Shown: positions 34,396 to 46,691, counted from the stretch's first letter. The stretch is 64,000 nt of DNA from Gammaproteobacteria bacterium (GCA_025355165.1 JANYAD010000047.1:39956-103955), one strand, 5' to 3'. Notes: generated from the letters alone by a model not told the origin. A program made the numbers and translations.

Positions 34396-34541
34396 CCGGC
34401 TCCCCTTAACGATCGCCATCAAGCGCCCCGTGAAGCAAATTCGCGTACGGTGCAGGAACCAATGCCCATCTGCGCAATTTTGCGGATCAACGATCCCGGC
34501 AGCGCTGCGTCACGGCAAAGTTCTGAATCATCACTAGCGCT

Positions 34542-35345
34542 ATGCTTGCCATTTACCGCCACACCCTTGCGACGCGCCTCCTTCATTGGATCAATGCGCT
34601 CTGTGTCTTTGTGGTGCTGATGAGCGGCCTGCAGATCTTCAACGCCCATCCAAATTTGTACTGGGGTAAATCCGGCGCCGATCCCGAGCTGGCGGCGTTC
34701 GAAATCACATCGAAGAACTCCCCGCAGGGTGATCGAGTAGGTCTGCTGCGGGCGGGCAAGCACCAATTTAACTCCACGGGCGTTTTGGGCGTCTCCCATG
34801 ATGGAAGTGAACGTGCATTTCCCGATTGGGCGACGATACCGGGTGAACGGTTTCTGGCGGCCGGACGCCGCTGGCATTTCTTCTTTGCCTGGCTCCTGGT
34901 GATTAACAGCGCCGTATATTTTGCGGTCAGCCTTGCGCGGGGACACTTGAAGCGGGATTTATTACCCACCCGGGCTGAGCTATCTCCCTCTCATCTCATC
35001 CGCGATTTCTGGTATCACCTGCAGCTCAAATTTCCTAGCGGTGAGGCCGCCAAGCATTACAACCCTCTTCAAAAGATAACTTACTTGGGAGTGCTGTTCA
35101 TTCTCGCGCCGACGATTTTAGCCTCGGGCCTTGCGATGTCGCCTGGCATGGACGCCGGATTTCCTTGGCTTCTCGATCTTTTCGCAGGCCGGCAGAGCGC
35201 AAGAACGGTGCACTTCATTTGCGCGGCTCTCGTGATTTTCTTCATCGCGGTTCACCTGATCATGGTGCTGCTGGCAGGCCCCCTTAACGAATTGCGGTCG
35301 ATGATCACCGGCCGCTATGTGCTACCGGCGAAGAAAAACGAATGA
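34542..35345 (+). CDS. Cytochrome b561-type membrane subunit
   Basis: 267 residues with four membrane helices and haem-ligand His in HTLATRLLHWINALCVFVVLMSG, RWHFFFAWLLVINSAVYF, and TVHFICAALVIFFIAVHLIMVLL. It matches the cytochrome b/b6 subunits (PF01292 type) that anchor periplasmic oxidoreductases and pass electrons to the quinone pool. It overlaps the next gene by 4 bp (ATGA). Confidence 0.85.
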   Translation: MLAIYRHTLATRLLHWINALCVFVVLMSGLQIFNAHPNLYWGKSGADPELAAFEITSKNSPQGDRVGLLRAGKHQFNSTGVLGVSHDGSERAFPDWATIPGERFLAAGRRWHFFFAWLLVINSAVYFAVSLARGHLKRDLLPTRAELSPSHLIRDFWYHLQLKFPSGEAAKHYNPLQKITYLGVLFILAPTILASGLAMSPGMDAGFPWLLDLFAGRQSARTVHFICAALVIFFIAVHLIMVLLAGPLNELRSMITGRYVLPAKKNE

Positions 35346-36112
35346 AACACCGCACCCTGACACGGCGGCAAATGCTGATTCGCGGGACGGTCGCCTTTGG
35401 TGGGCTCGCCTTGGGGGCCTGCGACCGACTGACCAATTCGCCCTCATTTGCCGAAGTATTGCGCAGCGCGGAGCAGCTGACTTACAGAGCACAGCGAGCC
35501 CTGGTAGGCAATAACGCACTGGCGCGAGAGTTCAGCGATGACGACTTATCACCCACGTTCAGGTCGAATGGCACCGACGCGCCTGATTCGGAGGAGTATC
35601 GGCGCCTGGCACAAGCTCATTTTCAAGATTGGCAGTTAAAAATCGATGGTCTCGTCGCCCTGCCGCTAAATTTGTCGCTCGCCGCGATGCGACTCATGCC
35701 GGCTCGCACACAGATCACCCGGCACGACTGCGTCGAGGGCTGGAGCGCGATCGGCAAGTGGACGGGTGTGCCGCTTGCCAGTGTACTGAATGTCGCCAGG
35801 CTCTCACCGCGCGCACGTTTCGTTGTTTTCCATTGCGCCGACAGCCTTGAGAAGGGTGAAGACCCCTATTACGAAAGCATCGACTTGATCGATGCGCTTC
35901 ACCCGCAAACCATCCTCGCTTACGAGCTCAATGGGCGAGCTCTGCCCATTGCCAATGGCGCGCCCCTTCGCCTGCGGGTGGAGCGGCAATTGGGTTATAA
36001 ACATGCCAAGTACGTGATGCGCATCGAAGTGGTCGAACATCTCAATGCCATTCAAGGCGGCAAAGGCGGCTACTGGGAGGACCGCGGCTACGAGTGGTAT
36101 GCAGGTATTTAA
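35342..36112 (+). CDS. Tat-exported sulfite-oxidase-like molybdopterin enzyme
   Basis: 256 residues. The Tat-like leader (TRRQMLIRGTVAFGGLALGAC) could also be a lipoprotein signal. The oxidoreductase domain has the molybdenum-ligand Cys in TRHDCVEGWSAIGKWTGVPLA and a C-terminal GGYWEDRGYEWYAGI, as in YedY/MsrP-like and sulfite oxidase-fold proteins. With the upstream cytochrome b it forms a two-subunit membrane oxidoreductase; the substrate is not readable. Confidence 0.85.
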   Translation: MKHRTLTRRQMLIRGTVAFGGLALGACDRLTNSPSFAEVLRSAEQLTYRAQRALVGNNALAREFSDDDLSPTFRSNGTDAPDSEEYRRLAQAHFQDWQLKIDGLVALPLNLSLAAMRLMPARTQITRHDCVEGWSAIGKWTGVPLASVLNVARLSPRARFVVFHCADSLEKGEDPYYESIDLIDALHPQTILAYELNGRALPIANGAPLRLRVERQLGYKHAKYVMRIEVVEHLNAIQGGKGGYWEDRGYEWYAGI

Positions 36113-36129
36113 GCGCGGACGAAGATCTG

Positions 36130-36660
36130 CTATTTGACGAGTTCTCGCTTCGGGTAAAACGGATATCGCAAAATCCCGTCTGAGGGCTTTTCGGGCCGAT
36201 ATTTGCCGTGGCAGCCGGAGCAAATTTCTTGCAGGTGATCACCCAAGGCGGCGAATCTCGTTTGGTCGCGCACTCTTGCGGCGGTACGGATTTGCAATGC
36301 CGTCTCTCGCATATCTTTAATCCAGCTTTGCCAGTCGGCATTGCCAGCCCGTATGCGGTCCTGATTTCCCGTGCCGAGGAGCGATATGCAGGAAGTCGCG
36401 GCGATCAGATTAACCGCATCCTGGTCGGCCAGCAGCCACTCATCATCGGACAATTTATCGGCAGCTTCAGCGGCCCAAATTCCGTCCGCGGAAATTTCGA
36501 TCGATGCCCGCATCAGATCAAGCAAGCTGATGGGCGGGGTAAGAGACTTCACCGGCGTTGCAGTTTCGATTCCAAGACCGGCGGCGAACACCAGGCAATT
36601 GACCAGCCCTAAGCAGAAGATTGTCGCTGCGCGCAAAGCTATTCGCTGAAATGCAGTCAT
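36130..36660 (-). CDS. Cytochrome c'-like haem protein
   Basis: The start at 36660 (MTAFQRIALRAATIF) has GAGAG upstream and gives a signal peptide (IFCLGLVNCLVFAAGLG). The mature ~150 residues are helical with a single C-terminal haem motif (ICSGCHGKYRPE), the layout of four-helix cytochrome c'-type proteins. It is convergent with the redox pair, so functional linkage is plausible but unproven. Confidence 0.75.
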   Translation of the reverse strand: MTAFQRIALRAATIFCLGLVNCLVFAAGLGIETATPVKSLTPPISLLDLMRASIEISADGIWAAEAADKLSDDEWLLADQDAVNLIAATSCISLLGTGNQDRIRAGNADWQSWIKDMRETALQIRTAARVRDQTRFAALGDHLQEICSGCHGKYRPEKPSDGILRYPFYPKRELVK

Positions 36661-36694
36661 TACTTCTCTCAAGATGAGTGAGTGATGTTGAGCG

Positions 36695-38131
<1,437 letters not shown>

Positions 38132-41100
38132 TTAGGCTGCGCGACGCAGATTTTCGAGCAACGAATCGATCGCCGAGGCCTTCGGTTTGACCACCCAGAA
38201 CCTGCCGATGTAGGTCCTGAAATCATTCAACAGCTGCGTGCCCCACTCGCTGCCCGTGGCATGCACATGCTGCTCGATCAATCCGCGAAGATGCTGCACA
38301 TGCGTGCCCATGCCTTCGGGAGACACGCGATGGATGTCGATCAAATCGTGATTGTAGCGGTCGACGAAGTCGCGCTCCATGTCGAGCACATAGGCAAATC
38401 CACCGGTGAAACCGGCGCCGAAATTCACACCCGTGGTCCCCAGCACGCACACGACTCCACCGGTCATGTATTCGCAGCAATGATCGCCGGTGCCCTCGAC
38501 CACGGCGAGCGCGCCCGAATTGCGCACGGCAAACCGTTCTCCCGCCCGCCCCGCCGCATATAGTTCGCCGCCGGTGGCACCGTATAGACAGGTGTTGCCC
38601 ATGATGACAGTGTCGCGCGCCGCAAAATTCGCGAGACTCGGCGGCCTCAACACTATTCTGCCCCCCGCCATCCCTTTACCCACATAATCGTTGGCCTCCC
38701 CCTCGAGATTCAGGTGCAGCCCGCCGGCATTCCAAACACCGAAACTCTGCCCCGCAGAGCCTTGCAAGTTAACGATCAATGGCGCCTCGCTCATGCCGGC
38801 ATTGCCCCATCGCCTGGCGATCTCACCCGAAATGCGCGCGCCGATGGAGCGATTGAAATTGTTTACCGGATAGAAAAACTCGCCGCCGCTCTTGGCGTCG
38901 ATCGCGGCGCGCATGTCGCTGAGCATCCGCTCCGCAAGAACGCCCTTGTCGAAAGGCTCGTTGTGAGGATCTAGACAATATTGCGGTTTGTCGGATTTAA
39001 GCAGGCCATTGGCCAGTACCGGCTTCAAGTCCAGCTTGCGCTGCTTGGAAGTTTCGCCCGGCAGAATCTCGAGCAATTCGGTGTGTCCGATCAGCTCCGC
39101 GAGCGTGCGCGCACCCATCGAGGCCATAATTTCGCGGCATTCGCGCGCCACGAACTGAAAGTAATTGATCACCATCTCGGGCAAGCCGATGAAATATTTG
39201 CTGCGCAGTACATTGTGCTGGGTGGCAATGCCCGTGGCGCAATTGTTCAAATGACAAATTCGCAGATACTTGCAGCCCAAGGCCACCATCGGCGCGGTGC
39301 CGAAGCCGAAACTCTCCGCTCCGATCAGGGCGGCCTTGATCACATCGAGTCCTGTCTTGAGGCCGCCGTCGGTCTGCAGCCGCACGCGGTGGCGCAGTTC
39401 GTTGGCGCGCAGCGTCTGATGGGTTTCGGCAAGTCCCAACTCCCATGGCGTGCCCGCGTACTTGATCGACGACAAAGGACTGGCGCCTGTGCCGCCGTCG
39501 TAGCCCGAGATGGTGATCAGGTCCGCGTAGGCTTTGGCGACGCCGGCGGCGACCGTGCCGACACCCGGCTCGGCCACCAATTTGACGGATACCAAGGCCT
39601 TGGGATTGACCTGCTTCAAGTCGAAGATCAACTGCGCCAGATCCTCGATGGAGTAGATATCGTGATGCGGCGGCGGCGAGATCAGTCCCACGCCGGGGCG
39701 AGCGAATCGCAGGCGAGCAATAATGTCGTTGACCTTGTGCCCAGGCAGCTGCCCGCCCTCGCCGGGCTTGGCGCCTTGCGCAATCTTGATTTGCAGCACC
39801 TCGGCATTGATGAGGTACTCGGGCGTGACGCCGAAGCGCCCGGAAGCGACTTGCTTGATCTTGGAATTTTTTTCCGTGCCGTAGCGAATGGGGTCTTCCC
39901 CGCCCTCGCCGGAATTCGAGCGGGCTCCCAATCGGTTCATGGCGATGGCGAGGGCCTCGTGAGCTTCGGGCGAGAGCGCACCTAGCGACATCCCGGCGCT
40001 GTCGAAGCGGGCGATAATGGCCGAAAGCGGTTCGACTTGCTCCAGTGGGATGGGCGCGGCGCTCAGTCTTAATTTCAGCAGATCGCGGATGCAGGACACC
40101 GGCCTGTCATTCACCAGCGCCGCGTATTCCCGATACTGCTCGTAGCTACCGCGCATGACGGCCGATTGCAGCGTTGCGATCACATCCGGGTTGTACATGT
40201 GATATTCGCCGTTGTGCATGTACTTGAGCAAACCGCCCTGCTCCACCGGCGTGGGTATGTCCCATGCGCGCCTTGCCAGGTAGAGCGAATCGGCCTTCAG
40301 GTCCGCGAAATCCGCCCCTTGAATGCGGCTCTCGCTCCCTTCGAAACACAAATCCACGACTTCATCGCTCAGGCCGACGATTTCGAACAGCTGTGCACTT
40401 CGGTAGCTTGCCACCGTGCAAATCCCCATTTTTGACATGATCTTGAACAAACCCTTGCGGATGCCGCGACGGTAACTGCGCCCCAATTCCTGGCGCGCAA
40501 TGGCTTCCATCTTGAGCACGCCCTTGCGCATCATGTCGAACAAGGTCTGGTAGGCAAGATAGGGATACACGGCAGTGGCGCCATAGCCGATCAGACAGGC
40601 GAAATGGTGCGCATCGCGCGCCGTACCCGTTTCCACCAGGATGTTGCATTTGCAGCGCAAGCCCTGCGCGACCAGCCGGTGATGCACGGCGCCGGTGGCC
40701 AGCAGCGCATGCAGGGGCAGCTTACCCTTGACCAAGTAGCGGTCCGACAAGAGGAGCACGAGTTTGCCGGCGCGCACCGCGGCTTCCGCGTGGTCGCAAA
40801 CTCGCAGCAGGGCTGTCTTGAGATCGAGATGCTCCTCGTATTGCAAATCGATGAATTCATTCGGCACGCCTGACTCGGACAGCGCCACGATTTGCCGCAA
40901 TTTGCGCTGCGACAGCACCGGCGAGCTCAAGACAATTTGCTCGGCATGTTGCTGAGCCGGAACGAATATGTTCGCCTCCGGGCCAATCTGCGTCTGCAGG
41001 GACATCACGATGCTTTCGCGCAGGCTGTCGATGGGCGGATTGGTTACCTGGGCAAATTGCTGGCGAAAATAATCGTATAGCGAGCGTACTTTCTTCGACA

Positions 41101-42661
41101 ACACTGGCATGGGCGTGTCATCGCCCATGGAGCCCACTGCTTCGCTCTCATCTTCGGCCAGAACGCGGATGATTTCATCGCGCTCCTCCGCCGAAACGTT
41201 GAACATTTTCTGATATTGCGCCAGGGTCTCGCGATCGAAGGGTTCAGCCGCCAGCCGCGGATCGATGAGATCGGTTTGCAGATACCGTACGCCCTTCTTC
41301 AGCCATACCTTGTAAGGGTAGCGGCTTTTGAGCAAATCATCGACGCGCTTGGTGTTCAGAAGCTCGCCGGTTTGCAGATCGAGCGCCAGCATCTCGCCGG
41401 GCCCGAGCTTGCCTTTCTCGAGCACGTCTTCGGGCGCGTAGTCCCAGACGCCCGCTTCCGAGGCGATGGTGATGTGCCTATTCTTGGTGATGACCCAGCG
41501 TGCCGGACGCAAACCGTTGCGATCGAGCGTGCAACAGGCATATCGGCCGTCGGTGAGCACGATGCCAGCCGGACCATCCCACGGCTCCATGTGCGTGGCG
41601 TAATACTCGTAGAAGGCCTTCAAGTCAGGATCGATCATATCGACCGACTGCCAGGCCGGCGGCACCAGCATGCGCATGGCGTGCATCGGGTCGAGCCCGC
41701 CCATCAGCAGCACTTCCAGCATATTATCGAGCGACTGCGAATCCGAACCGCTTAAAGAGACCAGCGGCAGAATGTCGCTCAAATCGGGCAACAGCGGCGA
41801 GCGGAACAGAGGTCCGCGGGCAACAGCCCAGCTGCGATTCCCCTGCACCGTGTTGATCTCGCCGTTATGTGCGAGGTAGCGGTACGGATGTGCCAGACGC
41901 CATTGCGGCAGGGTGTTGGTTGAGAAACGCTGATGGAACACCACCACGGAAGCCTGCATGCGCGGATCCTTTAAGTCCGGATAGAACTGCGCCAGGAATT
42001 GCGGCATCACCATGCCTTTGTAGACAAGGGTGCTGGCCGAGAGCGACGGAATATAAAACACCGCATCGTGAGCCAGTTTTTTTTCGCTGCGCCGACGCGC
42101 CAAAAACAATTTACGATTGAAGGTGGCCTCGTCGAGGCCGCTGTCCGCATTGACGAAGATCTGCTCGATGAGCGGCAAAGTTTTGAGCGCTTCCGGACCG
42201 CAGGCCGAAGGATCTGTGGGCAACGCACGGAAACCTGCCACGTTAAGCTTCTCGAGATTAAGCTGCTCAATCAGAAGTTTTCGCGCCGACTCCGCGATGG
42301 CGGCATCTCGGCTTAAGAATACGAGGCCCGCGGCGAACATCGAGGCGAGCTTCAAGCCCGCTTCCCCGGCCACAGCGCGCAAAAACTCGGTGGGCTGCTT
42401 CATGAGAAGGCCGCAGCCATCGCCCGTCTTGCCGTCGGCGGCGATCGCCCCGCGATGCGTAAGGCGGTTCAAGGAACTGATTGCGGTCTGTAGTACCCAG
42501 TGACTCGCCCGGTCATCGAGACTCGCAATCAGGCCGAAACCGCAGGAGTCTCTTTCGTATGCAGCTCGGCAAAGCCCCCAGTCGCAGGACCGCGGATCCG
42601 CGCCGTCGATGCTGGTGCCAAAAGCGTCAAAATGAATCGCCATAGTTGCGCCCGTACTCAT
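38132..42661 (-). CDS. gltB: Glutamate synthase (NADPH) large subunit
   Basis: About 1509 residues from the ATG at 42661 (42643 is possible). The Ntn glutaminase nucleophile is the Cys in [16 protein letters not shown], so a short propeptide is removed. The FMN-binding synthase domain includes [24 protein letters not shown] and [20 protein letters not shown], the 3Fe-4S loop is [16 protein letters not shown]-like, and the C-terminal GXGXG repeats include [21 protein letters not shown]. Makes two glutamates from glutamine and 2-oxoglutarate. Confidence 0.97.
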   Translation of the reverse strand: MSTGATMAIHFDAFGTSIDGADPRSCDWGLCRAAYERDSCGFGLIASLDDRASHWVLQTAISSLNRLTHRGAIAADGKTGDGCGLLMKQPTEFLRAVAGEAGLKLASMFAAGLVFLSRDAAIAESARKLLIEQLNLEKLNVAGFRALPTDPSACGPEALKTLPLIEQIFVNADSGLDEATFNRKLFLARRRSEKKLAHDAVFYIPSLSASTLVYKGMVMPQFLAQFYPDLKDPRMQASVVVFHQRFSTNTLPQWRLAHPYRYLAHNGEINTVQGNRSWAVARGPLFRSPLLPDLSDILPLVSLSGSDSQSLDNMLEVLLMGGLDPMHAMRMLVPPAWQSVDMIDPDLKAFYEYYATHMEPWDGPAGIVLTDGRYACCTLDRNGLRPARWVITKNRHITIASEAGVWDYAPEDVLEKGKLGPGEMLALDLQTGELLNTKRVDDLLKSRYPYKVWLKKGVRYLQTDLIDPRLAAEPFDRETLAQYQKMFNVSAEERDEIIRVLAEDESEAVGSMGDDTPMPVLSKKVRSLYDYFRQQFAQVTNPPIDSLRESIVMSLQTQIGPEANIFVPAQQHAEQIVLSSPVLSQRKLRQIVALSESGVPNEFIDLQYEEHLDLKTALLRVCDHAEAAVRAGKLVLLLSDRYLVKGKLPLHALLATGAVHHRLVAQGLRCKCNILVETGTARDAHHFACLIGYGATAVYPYLAYQTLFDMMRKGVLKMEAIARQELGRSYRRGIRKGLFKIMSKMGICTVASYRSAQLFEIVGLSDEVVDLCFEGSESRIQGADFADLKADSLYLARRAWDIPTPVEQGGLLKYMHNGEYHMYNPDVIATLQSAVMRGSYEQYREYAALVNDRPVSCIRDLLKLRLSAAPIPLEQVEPLSAIIARFDSAGMSLGALSPEAHEALAIAMNRLGARSNSGEGGEDPIRYGTEKNSKIKQVASGRFGVTPEYLINAEVLQIKIAQGAKPGEGGQLPGHKVNDIIARLRFARPGVGLISPPPHHDIYSIEDLAQLIFDLKQVNPKALVSVKLVAEPGVGTVAAGVAKAYADLITISGYDGGTGASPLSSIKYAGTPWELGLAETHQTLRANELRHRVRLQTDGGLKTGLDVIKAALIGAESFGFGTAPMVALGCKYLRICHLNNCATGIATQHNVLRSKYFIGLPEMVINYFQFVARECREIMASMGARTLAELIGHTELLEILPGETSKQRKLDLKPVLANGLLKSDKPQYCLDPHNEPFDKGVLAERMLSDMRAAIDAKSGGEFFYPVNNFNRSIGARISGEIARRWGNAGMSEAPLIVNLQGSAGQSFGVWNAGGLHLNLEGEANDYVGKGMAGGRIVLRPPSLANFAARDTVIMGNTCLYGATGGELYAAGRAGERFAVRNSGALAVVEGTGDHCCEYMTGGVVCVLGTTGVNFGAGFTGGFAYVLDMERDFVDRYNHDLIDIHRVSPEGMGTHVQHLRGLIEQHVHATGSEWGTQLLNDFRTYIGRFWVVKPKASAIDSLLENLRRAA

Positions 42662-42781
42662 GCAAACCCGCCTTACTAAGGCAGGATCCTTTTGAAACAA
42701 TCACTTAATCGGTTCTAAGTGCTTTAAATTCCAAGCACCAAGTGGGGCAAACGCTGCGCGGCGCGCCGAAAGTATGAACTC

Positions 42782-42809
42782 ATAATACCTGGGAGGGAGT
42801 CAGCGTCAA
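42782..42809 (-). promoter_or_regulatory. Promoter candidate for gltBD
   Basis: On the minus strand TTGACG, a 16-bp spacer and TATTAT, about 120 bp upstream of gltB. Between promoter and gene, GTGCTT-N8-AAGCAC at about 42718-42737 is an inverted repeat that could be a regulator site. The rest of the 300 bp to the CBS gene holds no other gene. Confidence 0.5.
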
Positions 42810-42975
42810 TCGGCGGCGGCTTATGGCGATCGCGGGGCGTACGCGCGGCCCCCCCGCACGCAGCCCCTTCAAAGGCCGACTATTATTTAGCCCTTCAATG
42901 ACATCAGCGCCGCGCGCCATCGACCGAGATCTTTACTCAAGAACGACCCGTACGGCCTAAAGTGCGACGCCCTGG

Positions 42976-43404
42976 CTAGCCCGCTATATAGCGTTCCAGC
43001 TGCTCGATGTGCTGCGATTGTTCCTGGATAACGGCCTTCACGAGGTCGCCAATGGACAACATGCCGACGACGCGCCCGGATTTAAGCACCGGCAAGTGCC
43101 TGAAACGCCCCTCCGTCATGAGCTGCATGCAATGATGCACGGTGTCTTCCGGCGCCACGCTGACCGCCGGAGAACTCATGATGTCACCCACCGGCGTATC
43201 GTGCGAGGAGCGATTCTTAAGAATGACCTTCCGCGCATAGTCGCGCTCGGAGATGATCCCGAGCAGCGAGCCTTCATTCATGACAAGGAGCGCGCCGACA
43301 TGCCGGGTCGCCATGATTTCTATTGCCTTCAGCACCGAATCGCTCGATGCAACGGAGAAGACTTGGTTGCCCTTAACCTGGAGCAGTTGACTGACGGTCT
43401 GCAT
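42976..43404 (-). CDS. CBS-domain protein
   Basis: 142 residues made of two CBS motifs: VASSDSVLKAIEIMATRHVGALLVMNEGSLLGIISERDY and SVAPEDTVHHCMQLMTEGRFRHLPVLKSGRVVGMLSIGDLV. CBS pairs bind adenine nucleotides and act as energy sensors, usually as regulatory proteins. The region VILKNRSSHDTPVGDIMSSPAV links the two. Divergent from ptrB. RBS-like AGAGGAGGG lies before the ATG. Confidence 0.93.
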   Translation of the reverse strand: MQTVSQLLQVKGNQVFSVASSDSVLKAIEIMATRHVGALLVMNEGSLLGIISERDYARKVILKNRSSHDTPVGDIMSSPAVSVAPEDTVHHCMQLMTEGRFRHLPVLKSGRVVGMLSIGDLVKAVIQEQSQHIEQLERYIAG

Positions 43405-43460
43405 ATGTACCCTCCTCTCTCTTGACTATACTCGTGCCGGATACCAGGACAACCCAAAAG

Positions 43461-45524
43461 ATGAACGACTCGGATCCGCAGCCGCCTATCGCCCCCCGCA
43501 AGCCTCACGCGCTAGTTTCGCCCCACGGTACGCGCAATGACCCCTATTACTGGCTGCGTGACGACGAGCGTTCCAACCCCGAGGTTTTGGCCTATTTGCA
43601 GGCGGAAAATGCCTTCCGTGAGCGCAGCATGGCCAAATCGAAGACCCTGGAGAATGCGCTTTACGATGAAATCTATGCGCGCCTCAAGCAGGACGACTCA
43701 ACCGTTCCCTACCGCAAGAACGGCTACTGGTACAGCACACGCTTCGAGCCCGGCAAGGAGCACCCGATATTTGTGCGGCGCAAGAACTCGCTGGACGCGC
43801 CCGAAGAGATTCTGCTCGATGCCAATGTGCTGGCGGCGGGCCACGAGTACTACCGCATCGGCGCTCTCGATATTTCGGTGGATTCGATGTGGCTAGCCTA
43901 TTGCGAGGATACCGTGGGCAGGCGCCAGTTCACGTTGCGCTTCAAGAACCTGCAAAGCGGTGAGATTGAGCCCGTTGCCATCACCGACGTCGAAACCGAC
44001 ATCGCCTGGGCCAATGACAACAGGACCCTGCTCTATGTCGAGAAAGACCCCGCTACGCTGCTCGGCCTCTACGTCAAGAAACATGTGCTCGGGAATGACC
44101 CGAAGAATGATGAACTCGTTTTCGAGCAGACCGATAAGCGCTTCTACACCGGCGTATCCAAGTCCAAGTCCGACTCATTCATTTTCATCCACATGGAAAG
44201 CACGCTGTCCTCGGAGTGGCGCTACGCGCGGGCCGACGATCCGCAGTTGCGCTTCGACACCTTCCTCGAACACGAGCCGGATCACGAGTATGACCTCGAG
44301 CACTTAGGAGATGAGTTCATCGTCCGTTCCAACTGGCAGGCGCGCAATTTCAGGCTGGCGCGTGCGCCGATCGCTCCGAACAGTGACCGGGCGGGCTGGA
44401 TCAACGTGGTGGCTCACCGGGACGACGCCTACATTGAGGATTTCGATGTTTTCAATGAGTTTCTTGCCGTGTCGGTGCGCGCGGGCGGGCTGCACAAAAT
44501 TTGCATTCACTCATTTGTCCGCGGAGCGGATTTTTTTATCGGCAGCGACGAGGCTGCATACACCACATCGATGTCGGTCAATCTGGAACTGGACACGGAG
44601 ATCGTGCGCTACGCCTATACCTCGCTGACCACGCCGACGACCCTATATGACTACAACGTTCGCACGCGCGAACAGGTGCTGCTCAAGCGCGATCCGGTGC
44701 TGGGCAGTTTCGATCCCAAAGACTACGCCACCGAATTTCTCATGGCGGCGGGCCGCGACGGCACGGCAATCCCGGTCTCGCTGGTCTACCGCAGAGGATT
44801 CGTTCCCAACGGTACCAGTCCGCTGCTGCAATACGGCTACGGAGCCTATGGCATCTCCATGGACCCCAGCTTCTCTTCGGCTCGATTGAGTCTGTTGGAT
44901 CGCGGCTTTGTATACGCAATCGCCCATGTCCGCGGTGGCCAGGAAATGGGACGCACATGGTACGACGCTGGACGGAAACTGCATAAGAAAAATTCGTTCT
45001 ACGATTTTATTGACGTGACCCGCATGCTGCTGGAAAGGGGTTATGCGGCGAAGAACAAGGTCTTTGCGATGGGCGGCAGCGCGGGCGGCTTGTTGATGGG
45101 GGCCATTTCGAACGAGGCGACGGAGGTTTACCGCGGCATCGTCGCGCAGGTTCCCTTTGTTGATGTCGTAACGACCATGTTGGATGAAAGCATTCCGCTC
45201 ACCACCAACGAATACGATGAATGGGGAGAACCCAAAGATAAAGAATATTACGACTATATGTTGTCTTACTCTCCGTACGACAACGTCAGCGAAAAAGCTT
45301 ACCCGGCAATGCTCGTCACCACCGGTCTCTGGGACAGTCAGGTGCAGTACTACGAGCCGGTCAAATGGGTGGCGAAGCTTCGAGCGACGAAATCAGACAA
45401 CAATCGCTTGCTTCTGCATGTGGAAATGGAGGCGGGCCACGGCGGAAAGTCCGGGCGCTTCCAGCGCTATCGGGAGATCGCGATGGAATACGCATTTCTG
45501 CTGGATGAACTTGACCAGATGTAA
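43461..45524 (+). CDS. ptrB: Oligopeptidase B (S9A prolyl-oligopeptidase family)
   Basis: About 687 residues from the ATG at 43461 (MNDSDPQPPIAPRKPHALVSPHG); the TTG at 43422 is less likely. An N-terminal seven-bladed propeller is followed by an alpha/beta hydrolase catalytic domain with Ser in AMGGSAGGLLMG, an Asp in TTGLWDSQVQYYEPVKW and His in EMEAGHGGKSGRF. Cleaves short peptides after basic residues. No signal peptide, so cytosolic. The region after the stop holds a minus-strand terminator. Confidence 0.93.
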   Translation: MNDSDPQPPIAPRKPHALVSPHGTRNDPYYWLRDDERSNPEVLAYLQAENAFRERSMAKSKTLENALYDEIYARLKQDDSTVPYRKNGYWYSTRFEPGKEHPIFVRRKNSLDAPEEILLDANVLAAGHEYYRIGALDISVDSMWLAYCEDTVGRRQFTLRFKNLQSGEIEPVAITDVETDIAWANDNRTLLYVEKDPATLLGLYVKKHVLGNDPKNDELVFEQTDKRFYTGVSKSKSDSFIFIHMESTLSSEWRYARADDPQLRFDTFLEHEPDHEYDLEHLGDEFIVRSNWQARNFRLARAPIAPNSDRAGWINVVAHRDDAYIEDFDVFNEFLAVSVRAGGLHKICIHSFVRGADFFIGSDEAAYTTSMSVNLELDTEIVRYAYTSLTTPTTLYDYNVRTREQVLLKRDPVLGSFDPKDYATEFLMAAGRDGTAIPVSLVYRRGFVPNGTSPLLQYGYGAYGISMDPSFSSARLSLLDRGFVYAIAHVRGGQEMGRTWYDAGRKLHKKNSFYDFIDVTRMLLERGYAAKNKVFAMGGSAGGLLMGAISNEATEVYRGIVAQVPFVDVVTTMLDESIPLTTNEYDEWGEPKDKEYYDYMLSYSPYDNVSEKAYPAMLVTTGLWDSQVQYYEPVKWVAKLRATKSDNNRLLLHVEMEAGHGGKSGRFQRYREIAMEYAFLLDELDQM

Positions 45525-45530
45525 AAAAAA

Positions 45531-45574
45531 GGGCGCCGCGAGCGGGAAGGGGGAAGAACCAAACCGCGGCGCCC
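45531..45574 (-). terminator. Strong intrinsic terminator, minus strand
   Basis: GGGCGCCGCG and CGCGGCGCCC form a perfect 10-bp stem; on the minus strand it is followed by T8, the ideal order for Rho-independent termination. It can also serve ptrB from the plus side but without a T run there. Confidence 0.85.
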
Positions 45575-45590
45575 TGGGGGTGACCCAAAA

Positions 45591-45785
45591 TTATCGCTTC
45601 GGGCTATGAGCCCCCTGCGATGAGAACTGCGCCGGGGTGGGCGCATATCGAGCGGCAAGCCGCGCGGCAGCGGCCACGCGTGCATCGATTCTGGAGAGGG
45701 CGAACTGACCGTCGCCGCGGCGAACCAACAGGGTTGCTTCGCGGCTGCCCTCGTCTGCCAATAAGGCAACGATTCTTGATTGCAT
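45591..45785 (-). CDS. Small hypothetical protein
   Basis: 64 residues from the ATG at 45785 (MQSRIVALLADEGSREATLLVRRGDGQ). The alternative TTG start at 45863 would give 90 residues. No family is recognised. A strong terminator directly downstream in the right orientation supports a transcribed unit. Confidence 0.5.
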   Translation of the reverse strand: MQSRIVALLADEGSREATLLVRRGDGQFALSRIDARVAAAARLAARYAPTPAQFSSQGAHSPKR

Positions 45786-45911
45786 GCTGAAAGCAGAGCA
45801 AGCCGCGTGCCAGGCATCTGGTCTTAGCAAAATCAGTGAGTTAGCAGCCTCAACCCTCAACAAGGTGACGCGATTTGTCGGGTGCTGACGTGCCCCGCCA
45901 CTTCACAGGAC

Positions 45912-46691
45912 TCAAGGATGAATAAGCACACACGCCTGCGAGCCGGCCTTCAGCGCTTTGCAAATGGAATTCGCACGCTGTTCGCTCAAATTCGCAACCT
46001 GCAGCCGATACAGAGTGCCGGAGGCCTCTCGCTTCGGCGAAACCTTGGGCGAAAGTCCTGAAAGTACTTTGGGATACTGTTTTTCAAGCGCTGCCCAACG
46101 TTGCTTGGCCGCATCGGCGCCCGATTTGAATGCGCCCAGCTGCACACCATAGGCGCCCTGCGATTGGGAATTGGGCGCGGCCCGCATGGGAGCGGCAGCC
46201 TTCATTCCCGGTTTATCCTGCCCACCGCTCCCCGGCTTGTGCGCGGACTGTTTCGACGCGGAATTGGGCCTCGACTCAGCCGCGGAAGGCGGCAGCTGCG
46301 GCGCTTGGGCTGCCTGCGACGTAGCGGTTGAGTCGGCGCCTGCCGCTGTAGCAAGAGGCGCGGATGCAAGTGTGAAGTTCTCGACGCGGATGCGCGCTTC
46401 TTCGGTCCACTTGCCTTCCGGATATTGCTTCAAGAATGCTTGGTACGCCTCAAGCGTGTCGGTGTCGCGGGCTTTTTGCCAGTCCCGCTCTTCGTACAAT
46501 TCCTTGACCCGAGCCTGCGCCTGCAAGGTGAACTCGCCGCTCGGATATTTTTTCAAAAAAAGTTCGTAGGCATCGGTGGTGTTAGCGGTCCGGGTTTTCT
46601 CCCAGTCAGTTTGTTGGCGGCTGCAAGCGGCCAGGCCCAGCACTGCGCTCAGGAAGAGGACCAAAAACACTTTATGGATGACCATTTTCAC
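45912..46691 (-). CDS. Lipoprotein with SPOR domain
   Basis: 259 residues. A lipoprotein signal ends LGLAAC. Two short repeats resembling bacterial TPR/Sel-like half-repeats (AYELFLKKYPSGEFTLQAQARVKELY and AYQAFLKQYPEGKWTEEARIRVEN) are followed by an Ala/Ser/Pro-rich linker and a C-terminal SPOR domain (YGVQLGAFKSGADAAKQRWAALEKQYPK). SPOR binds denuded peptidoglycan at the septum. It is divergent from the bactofilin. Confidence 0.85.
   Translation of the reverse strand: MKMVIHKVFLVLFLSAVLGLAACSRQQTDWEKTRTANTTDAYELFLKKYPSGEFTLQAQARVKELYEERDWQKARDTDTLEAYQAFLKQYPEGKWTEEARIRVENFTLASAPLATAAGADSTATSQAAQAPQLPPSAAESRPNSASKQSAHKPGSGGQDKPGMKAAAPMRAAPNSQSQGAYGVQLGAFKSGADAAKQRWAALEKQYPKVLSGLSPKVSPKREASGTLYRLQVANLSEQRANSICKALKAGSQACVLIHP

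Noticed and set aside
38981-39985. 334-aa plus-strand ORF
   Set aside because: Lies fully antisense to gltB, whose protein sequence is strongly conserved; typical GC-rich shadow frame.
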